A stretch of 64,000 nucleotides of DNA from JAKAWW01 sp049965095 (lineage in GTDB: Archaea; Micrarchaeota; Micrarchaeia; Micrarchaeales; Micrarchaeaceae). The stretch lies in assembly GCA_049965095.1 (NCBI GenBank), contig JBMFWR010000002.1:1-64000 (forward strand), given 5' to 3'. The notes under the pieces were generated by a model, which saw nothing but the letters and a program-made list of their open reading frames with translations, was not told the origin of the DNA and did not search any database. Position 1 is the stretch's first letter. Every line of letters begins with the position of its first letter. Positions 15,810 through 24,676 of the stretch are shown piece after piece. The position numbers were made by a program, and so were the translations under genes.

Positions 15810-16835
15810 GTGGACATGGGAGAGATGCCGGAGCAACTTAAGAACACAATGAAGAAGCAGGGCTACCATTTTGTGGGCAAGCATTCTGCAGTAAAGATCT
15901 GCGAATATGCAGCGAACGGCCTGGAGGGCAAGGAGCTTTGCTACAAGGCGAAATTTTACGGAATAAGGAGCTGGCAGTGCATGCAGTCCACAACCGCGAT
16001 AGGCTGCGATCTCCGCTGCAGGTTCTGCTGGAGGATAATACCTGAAGAGCATGGCTACAAGTGGAACGAACTTAACGCTGTTGAATGGGATGATCCAGAT
16101 TACATAATAGAAGGCATGATAAAGGAGCAGAGGCGCATAGTAAGCGGCTACAAAGCGGTAGCAGATACTGAGTTAAAAATGCAGAGATGGAAGGAATCGA
16201 ACAGCCCGAAGCACGCGACGCTGAGCCTTACAGGGGAGCCGCTGTTCTACCCAAAAATGTCAGAGCTTATAGGCAAGTTCCACGAGCGCGGCATGAGCAC
16301 TTTTGTTGTCCACAACGGCACGCTCCCAGAAGCCATAAAGAAGCTCAAGAATCTTCCCACACAATTTTACATATCATTGCAAGCGCCTGACGAAGAAACA
16401 TACATAAAGACAGTGGCGCCAAAAATACCAAATGCTTGGAATAATTTCATAGAATCGCTAAAGTTGATGAGCGAGATGAAGACAAGGACAGTGCTTCGAA
16501 TGACGCTCGTCAAGGGACTCAACATGGTCAATCCAGAGGGCTATGCACGGCTCATAGGAATTGCAAAGCCAAATTATGTTGAGGTTAAAGGCTTTTCGTT
16601 TGTCGGCGGCTCGAGGGAAGAGCAGAGGGGCCTTTCGCTTTCGAGCATGCCAAACCACGAAGAGATAAGGGATTTTGCAAAGCGCATCGCAGAGCTTACA
16701 GGCTATATATGGACAGATGAGCATGAAACAAGCAGGATCGTCTTGCTCAGCAGGGATCGCGAATCATTTGACAAAAGGATCATAGACTTTGACAAGATAG
16801 GCGAAAAGCGGAGCGCAGCAGAGCAAAAAGAATGA
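15810..16835 (+). CDS. taw1: tRNA 4-demethylwyosine synthase (Taw1), radical SAM
   Basis: A 341-residue radical-SAM enzyme of the TYW1 family. The cluster motif CDLRCRFCW is near residue 66, and the SLTGEPLFYPKM and YISLQAPDEETY segments are family hallmarks. It condenses N1-methylguanosine at position 37 of tRNA-Phe with pyruvate carbons to form the tricyclic 4-demethylwyosine. The length matches archaeal Taw1, which lacks the flavodoxin domain of eukaryotic TYW1. GTG 15810 or ATG 15816 may be the start; the gene begins 9 bases after hjc, so cotranscription is likely. Confidence 0.93.
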   Translation: MDMGEMPEQLKNTMKKQGYHFVGKHSAVKICEYAANGLEGKELCYKAKFYGIRSWQCMQSTTAIGCDLRCRFCWRIIPEEHGYKWNELNAVEWDDPDYIIEGMIKEQRRIVSGYKAVADTELKMQRWKESNSPKHATLSLTGEPLFYPKMSELIGKFHERGMSTFVVHNGTLPEAIKKLKNLPTQFYISLQAPDEETYIKTVAPKIPNAWNNFIESLKLMSEMKTRTVLRMTLVKGLNMVNPEGYARLIGIAKPNYVEVKGFSFVGGSREEQRGLSLSSMPNHEEIRDFAKRIAELTGYIWTDEHETSRIVLLSRDRESFDKRIIDFDKIGEKRSAAEQKE

Positions 16836-16846
16836 TTCATTTTCTT

Positions 16847-16874
16847 ATTCAAACATTGATATTCAAACATTGAT
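16847..16874. repeat. Perfect 14-bp tandem duplication
   Basis: ATTCAAACATTGAT occurs twice without a gap, in the noncoding spacer between taw1 and tRNA-Ala. It looks like a simple slippage duplication; no function is suggested. The rest of the 130-base spacer shows nothing else. Confidence 0.85.
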
Positions 16875-16968
16875 GAGCAAGAAAGATACAGTGCAAATAT
16901 AATTAGTAGGTAGAATGGTGCAAAAGCTATTTTTAATTTATGCCACAACGCCAAAGCTAAAACAGAGA

Positions 16969-17066
16969 TGGACTCTGCGGGATTTTCATTATTCCGTTCG
17001 GAATATATTTTGAACCCGCAACCTCCTGCATGCCATGCAGGCGCGCTACCGTTGCGCCAAGAGCCC
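16969..17066 (-). tRNA. tRNA-Ala(GGC) with a 26-base intron in the T-loop
   Basis: The minus strand folds as a complete tRNA: acceptor GGGCTCT/AGAGTCC with the alanine-specific G3-U70 pair, D-arm GCGC/GCGC, anticodon arm CCTGC-ATGGCAT-GCAGG with anticodon GGC, and T-stem GCGGG/CCCGC. Between the T-stem halves are 33 bases instead of 7. Removing 26 bases (about 16983-17008) restores the loop TTCAAAT. The insert contains a hairpin ATTCC-GAAC-GGAAT, as expected of an archaeal tRNA intron cut by the splicing endonuclease. The exact boundary is ambiguous because both ends are A-rich. CCA is not encoded; discriminator is A. Confidence 0.88.
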
Positions 17067-17078
17067 ATCCGTCAAGCA

Positions 17079-17312
17079 TTATACCGGCGAGACGAAAAGT
17101 ATGTTACCTCCTCTAAGGAGTATGGTGCCAAGCTTTGCCTTAAGCTCGCCTTCTTCAAGCTCTTCTGCGTCCTCTATTACGATGTTCATGTGAGCATCGA
17201 ACGATGTTATCTTGCCGCGTATGCTCATGTTGTTCTTCAGTCTAACCAATGCCTTCTGGCCCAGTATCCTGTTCAAAAGGTCGAACGGTCTTTCTTGTTG
17301 CATCATTGCCAT
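17079..17312 (-). CDS. Archaeal Sm-like (Lsm) RNA-binding protein
   Basis: A 77-residue protein with both Sm motifs: ALVRLKNNMSIRGKITSFDAHMNIVIEDA (Sm1, with the conserved Asp-Ala-His-Met-Asn) and ILLRGGNILFVSP (Sm2, RGxNI). Archaeal Lsm proteins form heptameric rings that bind U-rich RNA and act in RNA metabolism. It lies downstream of rpoA2 on the same strand with a 31-base gap, before tRNA-Ala, so it may be the last gene of the RNA polymerase unit. Confidence 0.93.
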   Translation of the reverse strand: MAMMQQERPFDLLNRILGQKALVRLKNNMSIRGKITSFDAHMNIVIEDAEELEEGELKAKLGTILLRGGNILFVSPV

Positions 17313-17343
17313 TTATTACACCTTTACGCATTATTTTTGATTT

Positions 17344-18381
17344 TTACTTCAGCTTCTTTATATCTTCTTTCTTTACCGCAAGAGTCACGTAGCCTGTTCC
17401 CACGTTGACCTGCTTGCCTATCAGTATGTTTTCAGCCACTCCCTTGAGAGGATCCTTCTCACCAAATATGCTTGCATTTACCAGGTGCTTTGCGGTTTCC
17501 TCGTAAGCGGCTTTCGCAAGCACCGAGTTCTTCTCTCCGGCAATGCCGTGCCTTCCGATGCTTTTTATAGAACCAAGAAGCGTCATTGTATCAGCTATGA
17601 GCGATATGTGCCTGAAGCTTACCGTAAGCCCTTCATCCTCTATCGTTGAAAGGAACTCGTTGGCAAGCACGTTCCTTGCCGCTTCAATTCCATAAGCTTT
17701 AGCTATCTCAAATGGATCATTGCAATAGATGTGCCATTTGTCAACACCATCTACTTCCATGACTTTTATCACATTGCTCCCGTTTGTTGCTATGAAAAAG
17801 GTTCCGTCATCATTTTCCTGTATCACTGCTTTCTTTATACCCTCTATGCCTGCTACTGCTGTGTTGAGTATGTGCACGAAAAGAGTTCTGAGCGCCTTGG
17901 TGCTCGGATAGCTTTTCTTTTCCGCTTTTACCTTTATCGAATCGCCTTCCACAGTTGCTTCTACGTTGCTCATGTGGCTTATCGAGTTGTGCAAGCTTTT
18001 CATTGTGAGCTCGTAGAAAGACAGCTTTTCCCTATCTACATCTATGCTTAAAGTGCCCGCTCTAAAGTCTTCGGTATAGTTTGAAACAAGATCTATTATC
18101 TTTACCTCTTCCATCTTTCTCCATACCGCTCTTACCTTCTCGTAGTTCTTCGAGATCGAAGGATCCAGGTAAACCCTCATGAATGGAGATCTTGGGCGCT
18201 TCCTCGCGTCAGCAAGCTCTATCATGCGCGGAAGGCCCCTTGTTTGTATTACAGAGCTTACTCCTGCAGAATGGAATACCCTAAGCATCATCTGGGTGCT
18301 CGGCTCTCCTATCGATTCGGCCGCAACAGTGCCTATAGCTTCTCCTGGAACCGCTTTTATGCTGTTTTTAATTGCCATCAT
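17344..18381 (-). CDS. rpoA2: DNA-directed RNA polymerase subunit A''
   Basis: A 345-residue protein equal to the C-terminal part of the largest RNA polymerase subunit. The beginning, AVPGEAIGTVAAESIGEPSTQMMLRVFHSAG, is the conserved trigger-loop/bridge region (TQMTLRTFH in others), and the end carries RHISLIADTMTLLGSIKSIGRHGI. The split from A' is universal in archaea. ATG 18381 overlaps the rpoA1 stop by four bases (ATGA-type overlap), so translation is coupled. Confidence 0.97.
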   Translation of the reverse strand: MMAIKNSIKAVPGEAIGTVAAESIGEPSTQMMLRVFHSAGVSSVIQTRGLPRMIELADARKRPRSPFMRVYLDPSISKNYEKVRAVWRKMEEVKIIDLVSNYTEDFRAGTLSIDVDREKLSFYELTMKSLHNSISHMSNVEATVEGDSIKVKAEKKSYPSTKALRTLFVHILNTAVAGIEGIKKAVIQENDDGTFFIATNGSNVIKVMEVDGVDKWHIYCNDPFEIAKAYGIEAARNVLANEFLSTIEDEGLTVSFRHISLIADTMTLLGSIKSIGRHGIAGEKNSVLAKAAYEETAKHLVNASIFGEKDPLKGVAENILIGKQVNVGTGYVTLAVKKEDIKKLK

Positions 18382-20912
18382 TGCTCACCCTTCAAAAGCT
18401 CCTTTGTCGGATCTATGCCGTCCCCGCCGTAAAGCGTCTGTACCAAAACATTGCCGGCGTCTTTTACGGAAAGATCATCATCTATGTAGAAATCCTGCAT
18501 GGCGTTGATAAGACGTCTTTGCAGGTAACCGCTCTGCGTTATTACTACGTATTTGACCACAGCAGAGTCTCTTGCTCCCATCGCATGCATGAACAGCTCT
18601 GTAGGGGACAAGCCAGAGAAGAAGGATGACTTTATAAAGCCTTTTAGCTCTGGATCCTTGTCGTTCTTCCTGAAATATGGCAAGGTTCTGCCCGTATAGC
18701 CTCTTATCGTGCGCTTTCCTCTTACCGCTTGCTGCCCCAGCAGCATTGTCGATGCGACGAACTGCACCATGTTTCCTCTTGCGCCAATCGCGATCATGAG
18801 CTTTGCGTTGTTGGAATTGTCTAGATATTTGTTGAGCACCTTACCAGAGAGCGAACGCGCTTCCTCAAGCTGCGCCATCATCTCCACCTCAAGGGTTTCC
18901 TTCTTCGTATATCCAGGAAGCGGCTCTATCTTGTTCTCCTTGTAGCTCGTGTAAAGCTCAGAAACCTTTGCTTTAACCTCGTTTACAAGCTCGTCTTTTG
19001 CCTTCAGTATCTCGTCGCTTGGGTAGTAGTCCCTCACGCTTATTGTCACTGCACCCAGATACGCAGCTCTGAGAGAAAGCTTGGCTATCCTGAACAAAAA
19101 GTCTCTTGCTGCCTCAGCGCCGTAATCCGCGAATATCTTTAGTATAAGCTTTGCTGGACCTTCTCCAACCTCATCCTTCCCTAGGCTGCCTTCAACAAGC
19201 GTGCCTTTCTTTATCACCACTGTGCCCCTCTTGCCCTTGTACTCGAAATCGAGATCGCTTGGAAGCACCATCGAAGCTATCGCCTTGCCGCTATATAGGC
19301 CGTTCTTTTCTGGCTTTGGCAGCTCGAATATACCTATGTCGCTGAGCATCAGCGCGGCTTCATCCTTTGTATAGTAGCTCCCGTCTTTTGTAAGGTGGTA
19401 TATGCCAGAAAGCTCATCCTCTTCTATGAAGAGTACAGGCTTGCCGTCTCTTGGCGACAATATTACATCCTTTGGCTGCATTAAGTACCTGGCTTCTGCT
19501 ATGGCTTCAAGAGACTGCGGCACGTGGAGGTTCATTTCATCTCCATCGAAATCAGCATTGTACGGGTATGCTGAAGAAACATGAATTCTTATGACCTTGC
19601 CAGGAAGCACTTTTACGGTATGCGCCATTATCGATATTCGGTGAAGAGTGGGCTGCCTGTTCATGAGCACTATGTCGCCATCTATAAGCTGCCTTTCCAG
19701 TATGAAGCCTGGCTGCAGCTCTTTGAGCAGCTCTTCTCTATTGGTATCGGTGACGCGCTTCCTTATTCCTTCTTTGGTTATCATGTTCAGCACTGTCGGG
19801 TATGTGTTGCGCTCCAGGTATTTTCTTGCCTCTTCTATGTTCCATTGGGTAACGTAAAGCGGCACGGTAAGGCTCTCAGCCATCTTTTGGGGCACGCCTA
19901 TCTGGTCTACGGTAAGGCTCGAATCAGGCACTATTACGGTTCTTGCCGAGAAGTTGACTCTTTTGCCGCTCAGGTTGTATCTAAGCCTGCCCTCCTTGCC
20001 CTTAAGCCTCTGCACAAGGGTCTTTAGCGGCCTTGTGCTTCTGTGCCTTGCGACAGGCACGCCAGGCGTTTCGTTGTTGAAATATGTAGTTACCTGGTAT
20101 TGGAGCAATTCCCACAGGTCGTCTATTATTATCTGGGGGGCTCCTGCATCTATGTCCTGCTCAAGCCTCTGGTTTATCCTCATTATGTCGACAAGCTTGT
20201 GCGTCAAGTCGTCCTCGCTCCTCTCTCCGGATTCAAGGGTTATTGAAGGCCTTACATTGACAGGTGGCACAAGCAAGACGGTAAGCACGAACCATTCGGG
20301 CCTTGTAACGCTTGGATCAATCCCTATGAGCTTAAGATCGTCGTCGCTTATCTTCGAAAGCCAGTTCAGTATCTCGTCAGGCTTAAGCCTATTGCCATTT
20401 ATGTAGAAGAACGTTGGCCTCTCGAATTTGATCTTCGGCTGCTCTGCGCCGCAGTGAGGGCACTTCTTTATGGATTTTATCTTTTTAAGCAGGTCCATGC
20501 CTCCAAGCTCCTGTTCCTGCACTTCCTGCTCATCCTCTTCTTTGACAATCAGGTCGCTTGCGACTGGCTTCAGCTCCTTTATCTGCTCGTCGCCTATAAG
20601 TATCCTATGGCATTTGTAGCATGTAGACTGCAAAAGCAGATATATCATCTTCGCGTATTCTGGGTGTATTACAGGCCTAACCAGATCTATATGGCCGAAA
20701 TGCCCCGGGCAGACCTTTGCCCTTCCGCCGCATGTCTTGCATTTCAAGCCAGGATCTATAACGCCTAGCCTCTGGTCTACAAGCCCCCCATCTATAGGGT
20801 AGCCGTCCTCATTATACGTGTCTGGCACTACAAGCTTTGCGACGCTAATGCGCCTTATCTCATCGGGGCTTATGACCCCAAATCTTATATGATCTATAAA
20901 TTCAGCTTGCAT
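18378..20912 (-). CDS. rpoA1: DNA-directed RNA polymerase subunit A'
   Basis: An 844-residue protein with the absolutely conserved catalytic NADFDGDEMN motif that binds Mg2+, an N-terminal zinc site (CKTCGGRAKVCPGHFGHI), a second CxxC zinc pair (CYKCHRI, CPHCGAEQ), and the RPTFFYING and RLKGKEGRLRYNLSGKRVNFSARTVI clamp regions. It forms most of the active-site cleft. ATG 20912 starts close to the family's usual N terminus; an upstream GTG at 20921 would overlap the rpoB1 stop. It lies between rpoB1 and rpoA2 without gaps. Confidence 0.97.
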   Translation of the reverse strand: MQAEFIDHIRFGVISPDEIRRISVAKLVVPDTYNEDGYPIDGGLVDQRLGVIDPGLKCKTCGGRAKVCPGHFGHIDLVRPVIHPEYAKMIYLLLQSTCYKCHRILIGDEQIKELKPVASDLIVKEEDEQEVQEQELGGMDLLKKIKSIKKCPHCGAEQPKIKFERPTFFYINGNRLKPDEILNWLSKISDDDLKLIGIDPSVTRPEWFVLTVLLVPPVNVRPSITLESGERSEDDLTHKLVDIMRINQRLEQDIDAGAPQIIIDDLWELLQYQVTTYFNNETPGVPVARHRSTRPLKTLVQRLKGKEGRLRYNLSGKRVNFSARTVIVPDSSLTVDQIGVPQKMAESLTVPLYVTQWNIEEARKYLERNTYPTVLNMITKEGIRKRVTDTNREELLKELQPGFILERQLIDGDIVLMNRQPTLHRISIMAHTVKVLPGKVIRIHVSSAYPYNADFDGDEMNLHVPQSLEAIAEARYLMQPKDVILSPRDGKPVLFIEEDELSGIYHLTKDGSYYTKDEAALMLSDIGIFELPKPEKNGLYSGKAIASMVLPSDLDFEYKGKRGTVVIKKGTLVEGSLGKDEVGEGPAKLILKIFADYGAEAARDFLFRIAKLSLRAAYLGAVTISVRDYYPSDEILKAKDELVNEVKAKVSELYTSYKENKIEPLPGYTKKETLEVEMMAQLEEARSLSGKVLNKYLDNSNNAKLMIAIGARGNMVQFVASTMLLGQQAVRGKRTIRGYTGRTLPYFRKNDKDPELKGFIKSSFFSGLSPTELFMHAMGARDSAVVKYVVITQSGYLQRRLINAMQDFYIDDDLSVKDAGNVLVQTLYGGDGIDPTKELLKGEQ

Positions 20913-20917
20913 TATAA

Positions 20918-22732
20918 TCACTCGCTCTTCAACTTTATCTTCGGATTTATGTGCAGCGATTTTATTTCGTCAAGCAGAAGCTTGAACGCATAGCTTATCT
21001 CTACTATCTCAAGATCGCTGCTGCCACAGTTCGGGCACACTGGCTTGTTCTTTATGTAATCGTAATAGCCAACTGAGCCGCATGCCTTGCAGACCCATAT
21101 TGGAGCCTTGTCGCTCTGTTCAAGCATCCTATCCTTGAGCAGCAAACTCGCGCCATGGCCAACGAGCGCATCGCGTTCCATCTCTCCGAACCTGAGGCCT
21201 CCTTTCCTTGGCTTGCCTTCCGTAGGCTGGTGTGTCAATATCTGCACAGGGCCACGTGCCCTCACCTGTAGCTTGAGGCTTACCATGTGCCACAGCTTGT
21301 AATAGTAAACAACGCCGTTGAACAACTTTGCGGAAAACTTTTTGCCTGTCCTTCCATCATAGAATTCCTCGTCGCCGAATTTGTCAAAGCCGTATTGCTC
21401 CAAAATTGCACCATATTGGTCAATGGTGCTCTTTCCTTCTGTAGAGAAAGCTGTGCCGTCGGCATACTCGCCTTTGAGCGATGCCGCCTTGCCCATAAGC
21501 GTCTCTACCATGTGGCCGAATGTGGTTCTGCTCGGCAAGCTGTGCGGGTTAAGCAGCATATCAGGCACAATGCCGTCTTTTGTGAAAGGCATATCTGCCT
21601 GTGGTACGATAAGCGCGACTACACCCTTCTGCGCATTCCTGTTGCCGAATTTGTCACCGGCTTCAGGTATCTTTATGCTTCTTATCCTTACCTTTACTAT
21701 CTTGGTGGCGCCCGCAGTCTCGCTCACCATTACATTGTCAACTATTCCCTCTTCTCCAACTCTAACCATTACCGAATTGTCCCTGTTCTTCTCTGCTGCT
21801 ATACCGAAGCTCGTCTGCTCCTCAAGGAACCTCGGCGGAGATACCTTTCCTATAAGCACATCACCGTCCTCTATGCCAAGCTCGGGCTCTATAATTCCAT
21901 CCTCGCTAAGCTTTGAATACGCGTGCTCACCCAAATAGCCTTCTGTAGACGGCGGAGGCACCATAAACTTGTCCTGCTGGCCACCAGGATACCTTCTCTC
22001 TTCATCTGTGTATGTCCTAAAGAAGGCGCTTCTGCCAAGCCCACGCTCCACTGCTGCCTTGTTAAGCACAATTGCATCTTTCATATTGTATCCATAGTAG
22101 GTTGAAAGCGCGACAACAAAGTTCTGGCCCGTCGCGTGCTTCTGCATGTTCAGCGAGCGGTATGCTGCGCTGCTTACAACCGGCATCTGCGGGTAGTAGA
22201 GAAGGAATGCTCTTGGATCGTAGCGCTTGCTGAAGTTCAATGCATAAAGACCCTGGGCTTGCTTGGTGAAGTTTGATATAAGCGAGTGCTTACCCACTGT
22301 GTTGTATTCAGGCAGGACCGCAAGGTTCATGGTAAGGCCAAGTATGCCTGCCGGATCTATCTGCATGTGCGTTGTTTCGGGCTTGATATCTTCGCTTTTT
22401 ATTGCTATGAGGGCATTCTCCTCCTCTTCAGCATCCAAATACTCTATAACGCCTCTTCTAACTAGGTAGTTGAAATCAATCTCCTTCTTCTTTAGCCTTT
22501 CTTCCAATTCTGGAGTAAATTTGCTGGCGCCGTTTTCGACAACAATGTAAGGGCTTCTTACTCTTCCTCTGTCTGAATTTATGTGCACCTCGTTTTGCTT
22601 CTTGAAATAGGCTACATTTATCTCTCCGCTTATGATGCCAAGTCTGCGATTCTTTCTTACTTCATTAGCAAAATCCTGCCCGGATTTTGTATAACCTATA
22701 AGCCTTCCATCAAGATATATGCCGCATTTCAA
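20918..22732 (-). CDS. rpoB1: DNA-directed RNA polymerase subunit B'
   Basis: A 604-residue protein, the C-terminal part of the second-largest subunit. Seen: GYNMKDAIVLNKAAVERG, KIPEAGDKFGNRNAQKGVV, LLNPHSLPSRTTFGHMVE, GGLRFGEMERDALVGHGA, and a C-terminal zinc site (CKACGSVGYYDY...CPNCGSSDLE). The gene is separate from rpoB2, the split-B arrangement known from many methanogens, halophiles and some DPANN archaea. It begins 11 bases after the rpoB2 stop. Confidence 0.97.
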   Translation of the reverse strand: MKCGIYLDGRLIGYTKSGQDFANEVRKNRRLGIISGEINVAYFKKQNEVHINSDRGRVRSPYIVVENGASKFTPELEERLKKKEIDFNYLVRRGVIEYLDAEEEENALIAIKSEDIKPETTHMQIDPAGILGLTMNLAVLPEYNTVGKHSLISNFTKQAQGLYALNFSKRYDPRAFLLYYPQMPVVSSAAYRSLNMQKHATGQNFVVALSTYYGYNMKDAIVLNKAAVERGLGRSAFFRTYTDEERRYPGGQQDKFMVPPPSTEGYLGEHAYSKLSEDGIIEPELGIEDGDVLIGKVSPPRFLEEQTSFGIAAEKNRDNSVMVRVGEEGIVDNVMVSETAGATKIVKVRIRSIKIPEAGDKFGNRNAQKGVVALIVPQADMPFTKDGIVPDMLLNPHSLPSRTTFGHMVETLMGKAASLKGEYADGTAFSTEGKSTIDQYGAILEQYGFDKFGDEEFYDGRTGKKFSAKLFNGVVYYYKLWHMVSLKLQVRARGPVQILTHQPTEGKPRKGGLRFGEMERDALVGHGASLLLKDRMLEQSDKAPIWVCKACGSVGYYDYIKNKPVCPNCGSSDLEIVEISYAFKLLLDEIKSLHINPKIKLKSE

Positions 22733-22743
22733 AATATCACCGA

Positions 22744-24210
22744 TTACTTTTCTCCCTCAATGAGCTTGAGCTCCTTAAGCTTGTCAAGCAGCATTTTGTC
22801 GTCAGCGCCAACAGTAACCTTGGCCATGAGTGCCAGGTACCTTGTAAGTCCTACTTCCGTTCCTTCTGGGGTCTCGCTCGGGCAAAGCTTGTTCACGTGC
22901 GTTCCATGCACATCCCTGGCCTTGAAGTGCGGGTGCTTCTTCGCAAGCGGTGACTTTACACGCCTGAGATGAGCAAGCATGCTTGCCATGTTGGTCCTCT
23001 CGACAACCTGCGATACACCTGTTTGCCCGCCTGGCCATGAACCAGTACCCATAGAATAGAGAATCTTTTCTGTAAGGGTGTCAGGATTTATGTTGGTGCG
23101 CACGGAAAGGCGCCTTCCACGCGCAGTTGTCCTTTCTACATGGTACTTTATATCCTTAACAAAAAACTTGAAAGCATTGTTAAATAGCTCTTCCATCAGC
23201 TCTCCCGCAAGCTTTACCCTCTTGTTCATGTAATGATCCCTATCATCAGATTTAAGGTAGCCTAGAGAAACGAGCGTTGCGCGCTCCGCCATCCTTAGCA
23301 GGAAGTAGGCTTTTTCTTTCCTTGAATCGGGAGTAACGCCAAGATGTGGCAATATGTAAGTATCAAGCTGCACCTCGGCACGCTTCTTCTTGTACTCTTT
23401 AGCCTGGTTAGGTGCGGCAACCTTGCCTATTTCCATCAGCGCATCAGCAGTGCTCATGTCTTTTGCTGCGCTAACGTCTATATTTATCATGAGGTCGTTC
23501 CTTACATCCTTGTATTCAGTAGAGTTTAGTATATCTTCATTGCTAAGCCCCAAGGCCCTTAGCACCATCACGAAATCTGTGCCTTTTGCAACTGTGGGGA
23601 ACGAAATGTCGTAGATTCCGTATTCGTCCCTTGAAATGCCGCAGCGTGCCCTAAAGTTCAGCGTCGTGGAAAATATCTTGCTTGTTACGGAATCGCTTTC
23701 CTTTGTGGTTATTACGCGGTTTGGCGCAAGGTCTTCTATCCCTATGAGCACCCTCTCGGTTCCTTTTATTATAAAGTAGCCGCCATAATCATAAGGATCC
23801 TCGCCCTCGCTTATGAGCTGCTCCTTTGACATATTGTGAGTGTAGCAAAGGTCGCTCTTTACCATTACTGGAAGCTCTCCTATAAAAGCCTCGCCTGCAG
23901 CATCCTCCTTTTCTATGCCGCTTATAACAGGCACATATGTTAGAAACATAGGCGCGGCATAAGTCAGGTTCCTGGCAAGCGCCTCATTTGGCAATATCTT
24001 CTTTGTTGAGCTGTCTGGTTCTATGACGCGCGGCTGCTCAAGCCTTATACTTTTGAGCTTTATCGCGAAATTGGCTACATCCGGAACTATGAGATCATTG
24101 CCTTCAAGCACCTTTTGGATTCCTATGCGTATGAACCTGTTGTAGCTTTCTATTTGTTGCTGAACCATTGATGTATTGGTCAGATAAGATTCGAGCAGAT
24201 AATGGTCCAT
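22744..24210 (-). CDS. rpoB2: DNA-directed RNA polymerase subunit B''
   Basis: A 488-residue protein, the N-terminal part of the second-largest subunit. Seen: GGYFIIKGTERVLIGIEDLAPN, LGYLKSDDRDHYMNKRVKLAGELM, and the fork region VVERTNMASMLAHLRRVKSPL followed by HGTHVNKLCPSETPEGTEVG. It continues functionally into rpoB1, and together they equal bacterial beta. ATG 24210 lies 35 bases after rpoH. Confidence 0.97.
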   Translation of the reverse strand: MDHYLLESYLTNTSMVQQQIESYNRFIRIGIQKVLEGNDLIVPDVANFAIKLKSIRLEQPRVIEPDSSTKKILPNEALARNLTYAAPMFLTYVPVISGIEKEDAAGEAFIGELPVMVKSDLCYTHNMSKEQLISEGEDPYDYGGYFIIKGTERVLIGIEDLAPNRVITTKESDSVTSKIFSTTLNFRARCGISRDEYGIYDISFPTVAKGTDFVMVLRALGLSNEDILNSTEYKDVRNDLMINIDVSAAKDMSTADALMEIGKVAAPNQAKEYKKKRAEVQLDTYILPHLGVTPDSRKEKAYFLLRMAERATLVSLGYLKSDDRDHYMNKRVKLAGELMEELFNNAFKFFVKDIKYHVERTTARGRRLSVRTNINPDTLTEKILYSMGTGSWPGGQTGVSQVVERTNMASMLAHLRRVKSPLAKKHPHFKARDVHGTHVNKLCPSETPEGTEVGLTRYLALMAKVTVGADDKMLLDKLKELKLIEGEK

Positions 24211-24245
24211 ATTATCACTTAAACATTTATTGCTGGCAAACCCCT

Positions 24246-24473
24246 TTAGCCCTTGACTACAAGCCTGTAGTATATATACTTGCCAGTGGGATCGTTCCTG
24301 TGTATTGCGATCAGATCCCCAACCTTGGCACCTATCGCCTTTACCTGGGGATCGCTCTCAAGAATCTTTGGGAATTTATCTAGAGTAGTATTATATTTTT
24401 TTGCTATCTTTTTGGCCTCGCTAGCGCTAACTATTTCATGCTTCGGTATAAGGTCAATAGGGGCAGGAACCAA
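24246..24473 (-). CDS. rpoH: DNA-directed RNA polymerase subunit H
   Basis: A 75-residue protein matching archaeal RpoH/Rpb5 C-terminal domain: LIPKHEIVSASEAKKIAKKY, LPKILESDP-like KFPKILESDPQVKAIGAKVGD and YYRLVVKG at the end. No ATG is available; TTG 24473 is the likely start, with a GGTGAG ribosome-binding-like sequence a few bases upstream and a TATA-like TAATAAATAAAC at about 24509-24520. It is the first gene of the H-B''-B'-A'-A'' unit. The 200-base gap to the M20 peptidase gene holds only the two divergent promoters. Confidence 0.92.
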   Translation of the reverse strand: MVPAPIDLIPKHEIVSASEAKKIAKKYNTTLDKFPKILESDPQVKAIGAKVGDLIAIHRNDPTGKYIYYRLVVKG

Positions 24474-24676
24474 TCGCTCACCAAAAAGATTGCATCTCGC
24501 ACAAAAGGGTTTATTTATTAAGCGAACATAACAAATAAATACTTAATGCTTATTGCTGTATATTGCAGGAAATGCTAAAACAGTGAAAATCGCTATGCAT
24601 GGCGCTTCATTTTGTGCTTTTCTTAAACAATAAGCTTATTAAATACTTTACCAGCTATGATAAATAGGGTGGGCTA

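Noticed and set aside
16847..16874. Direct repeat considered as the start of a CRISPR array
   Set aside because: Only two 14-base units directly adjacent, no spacers and no cas genes.
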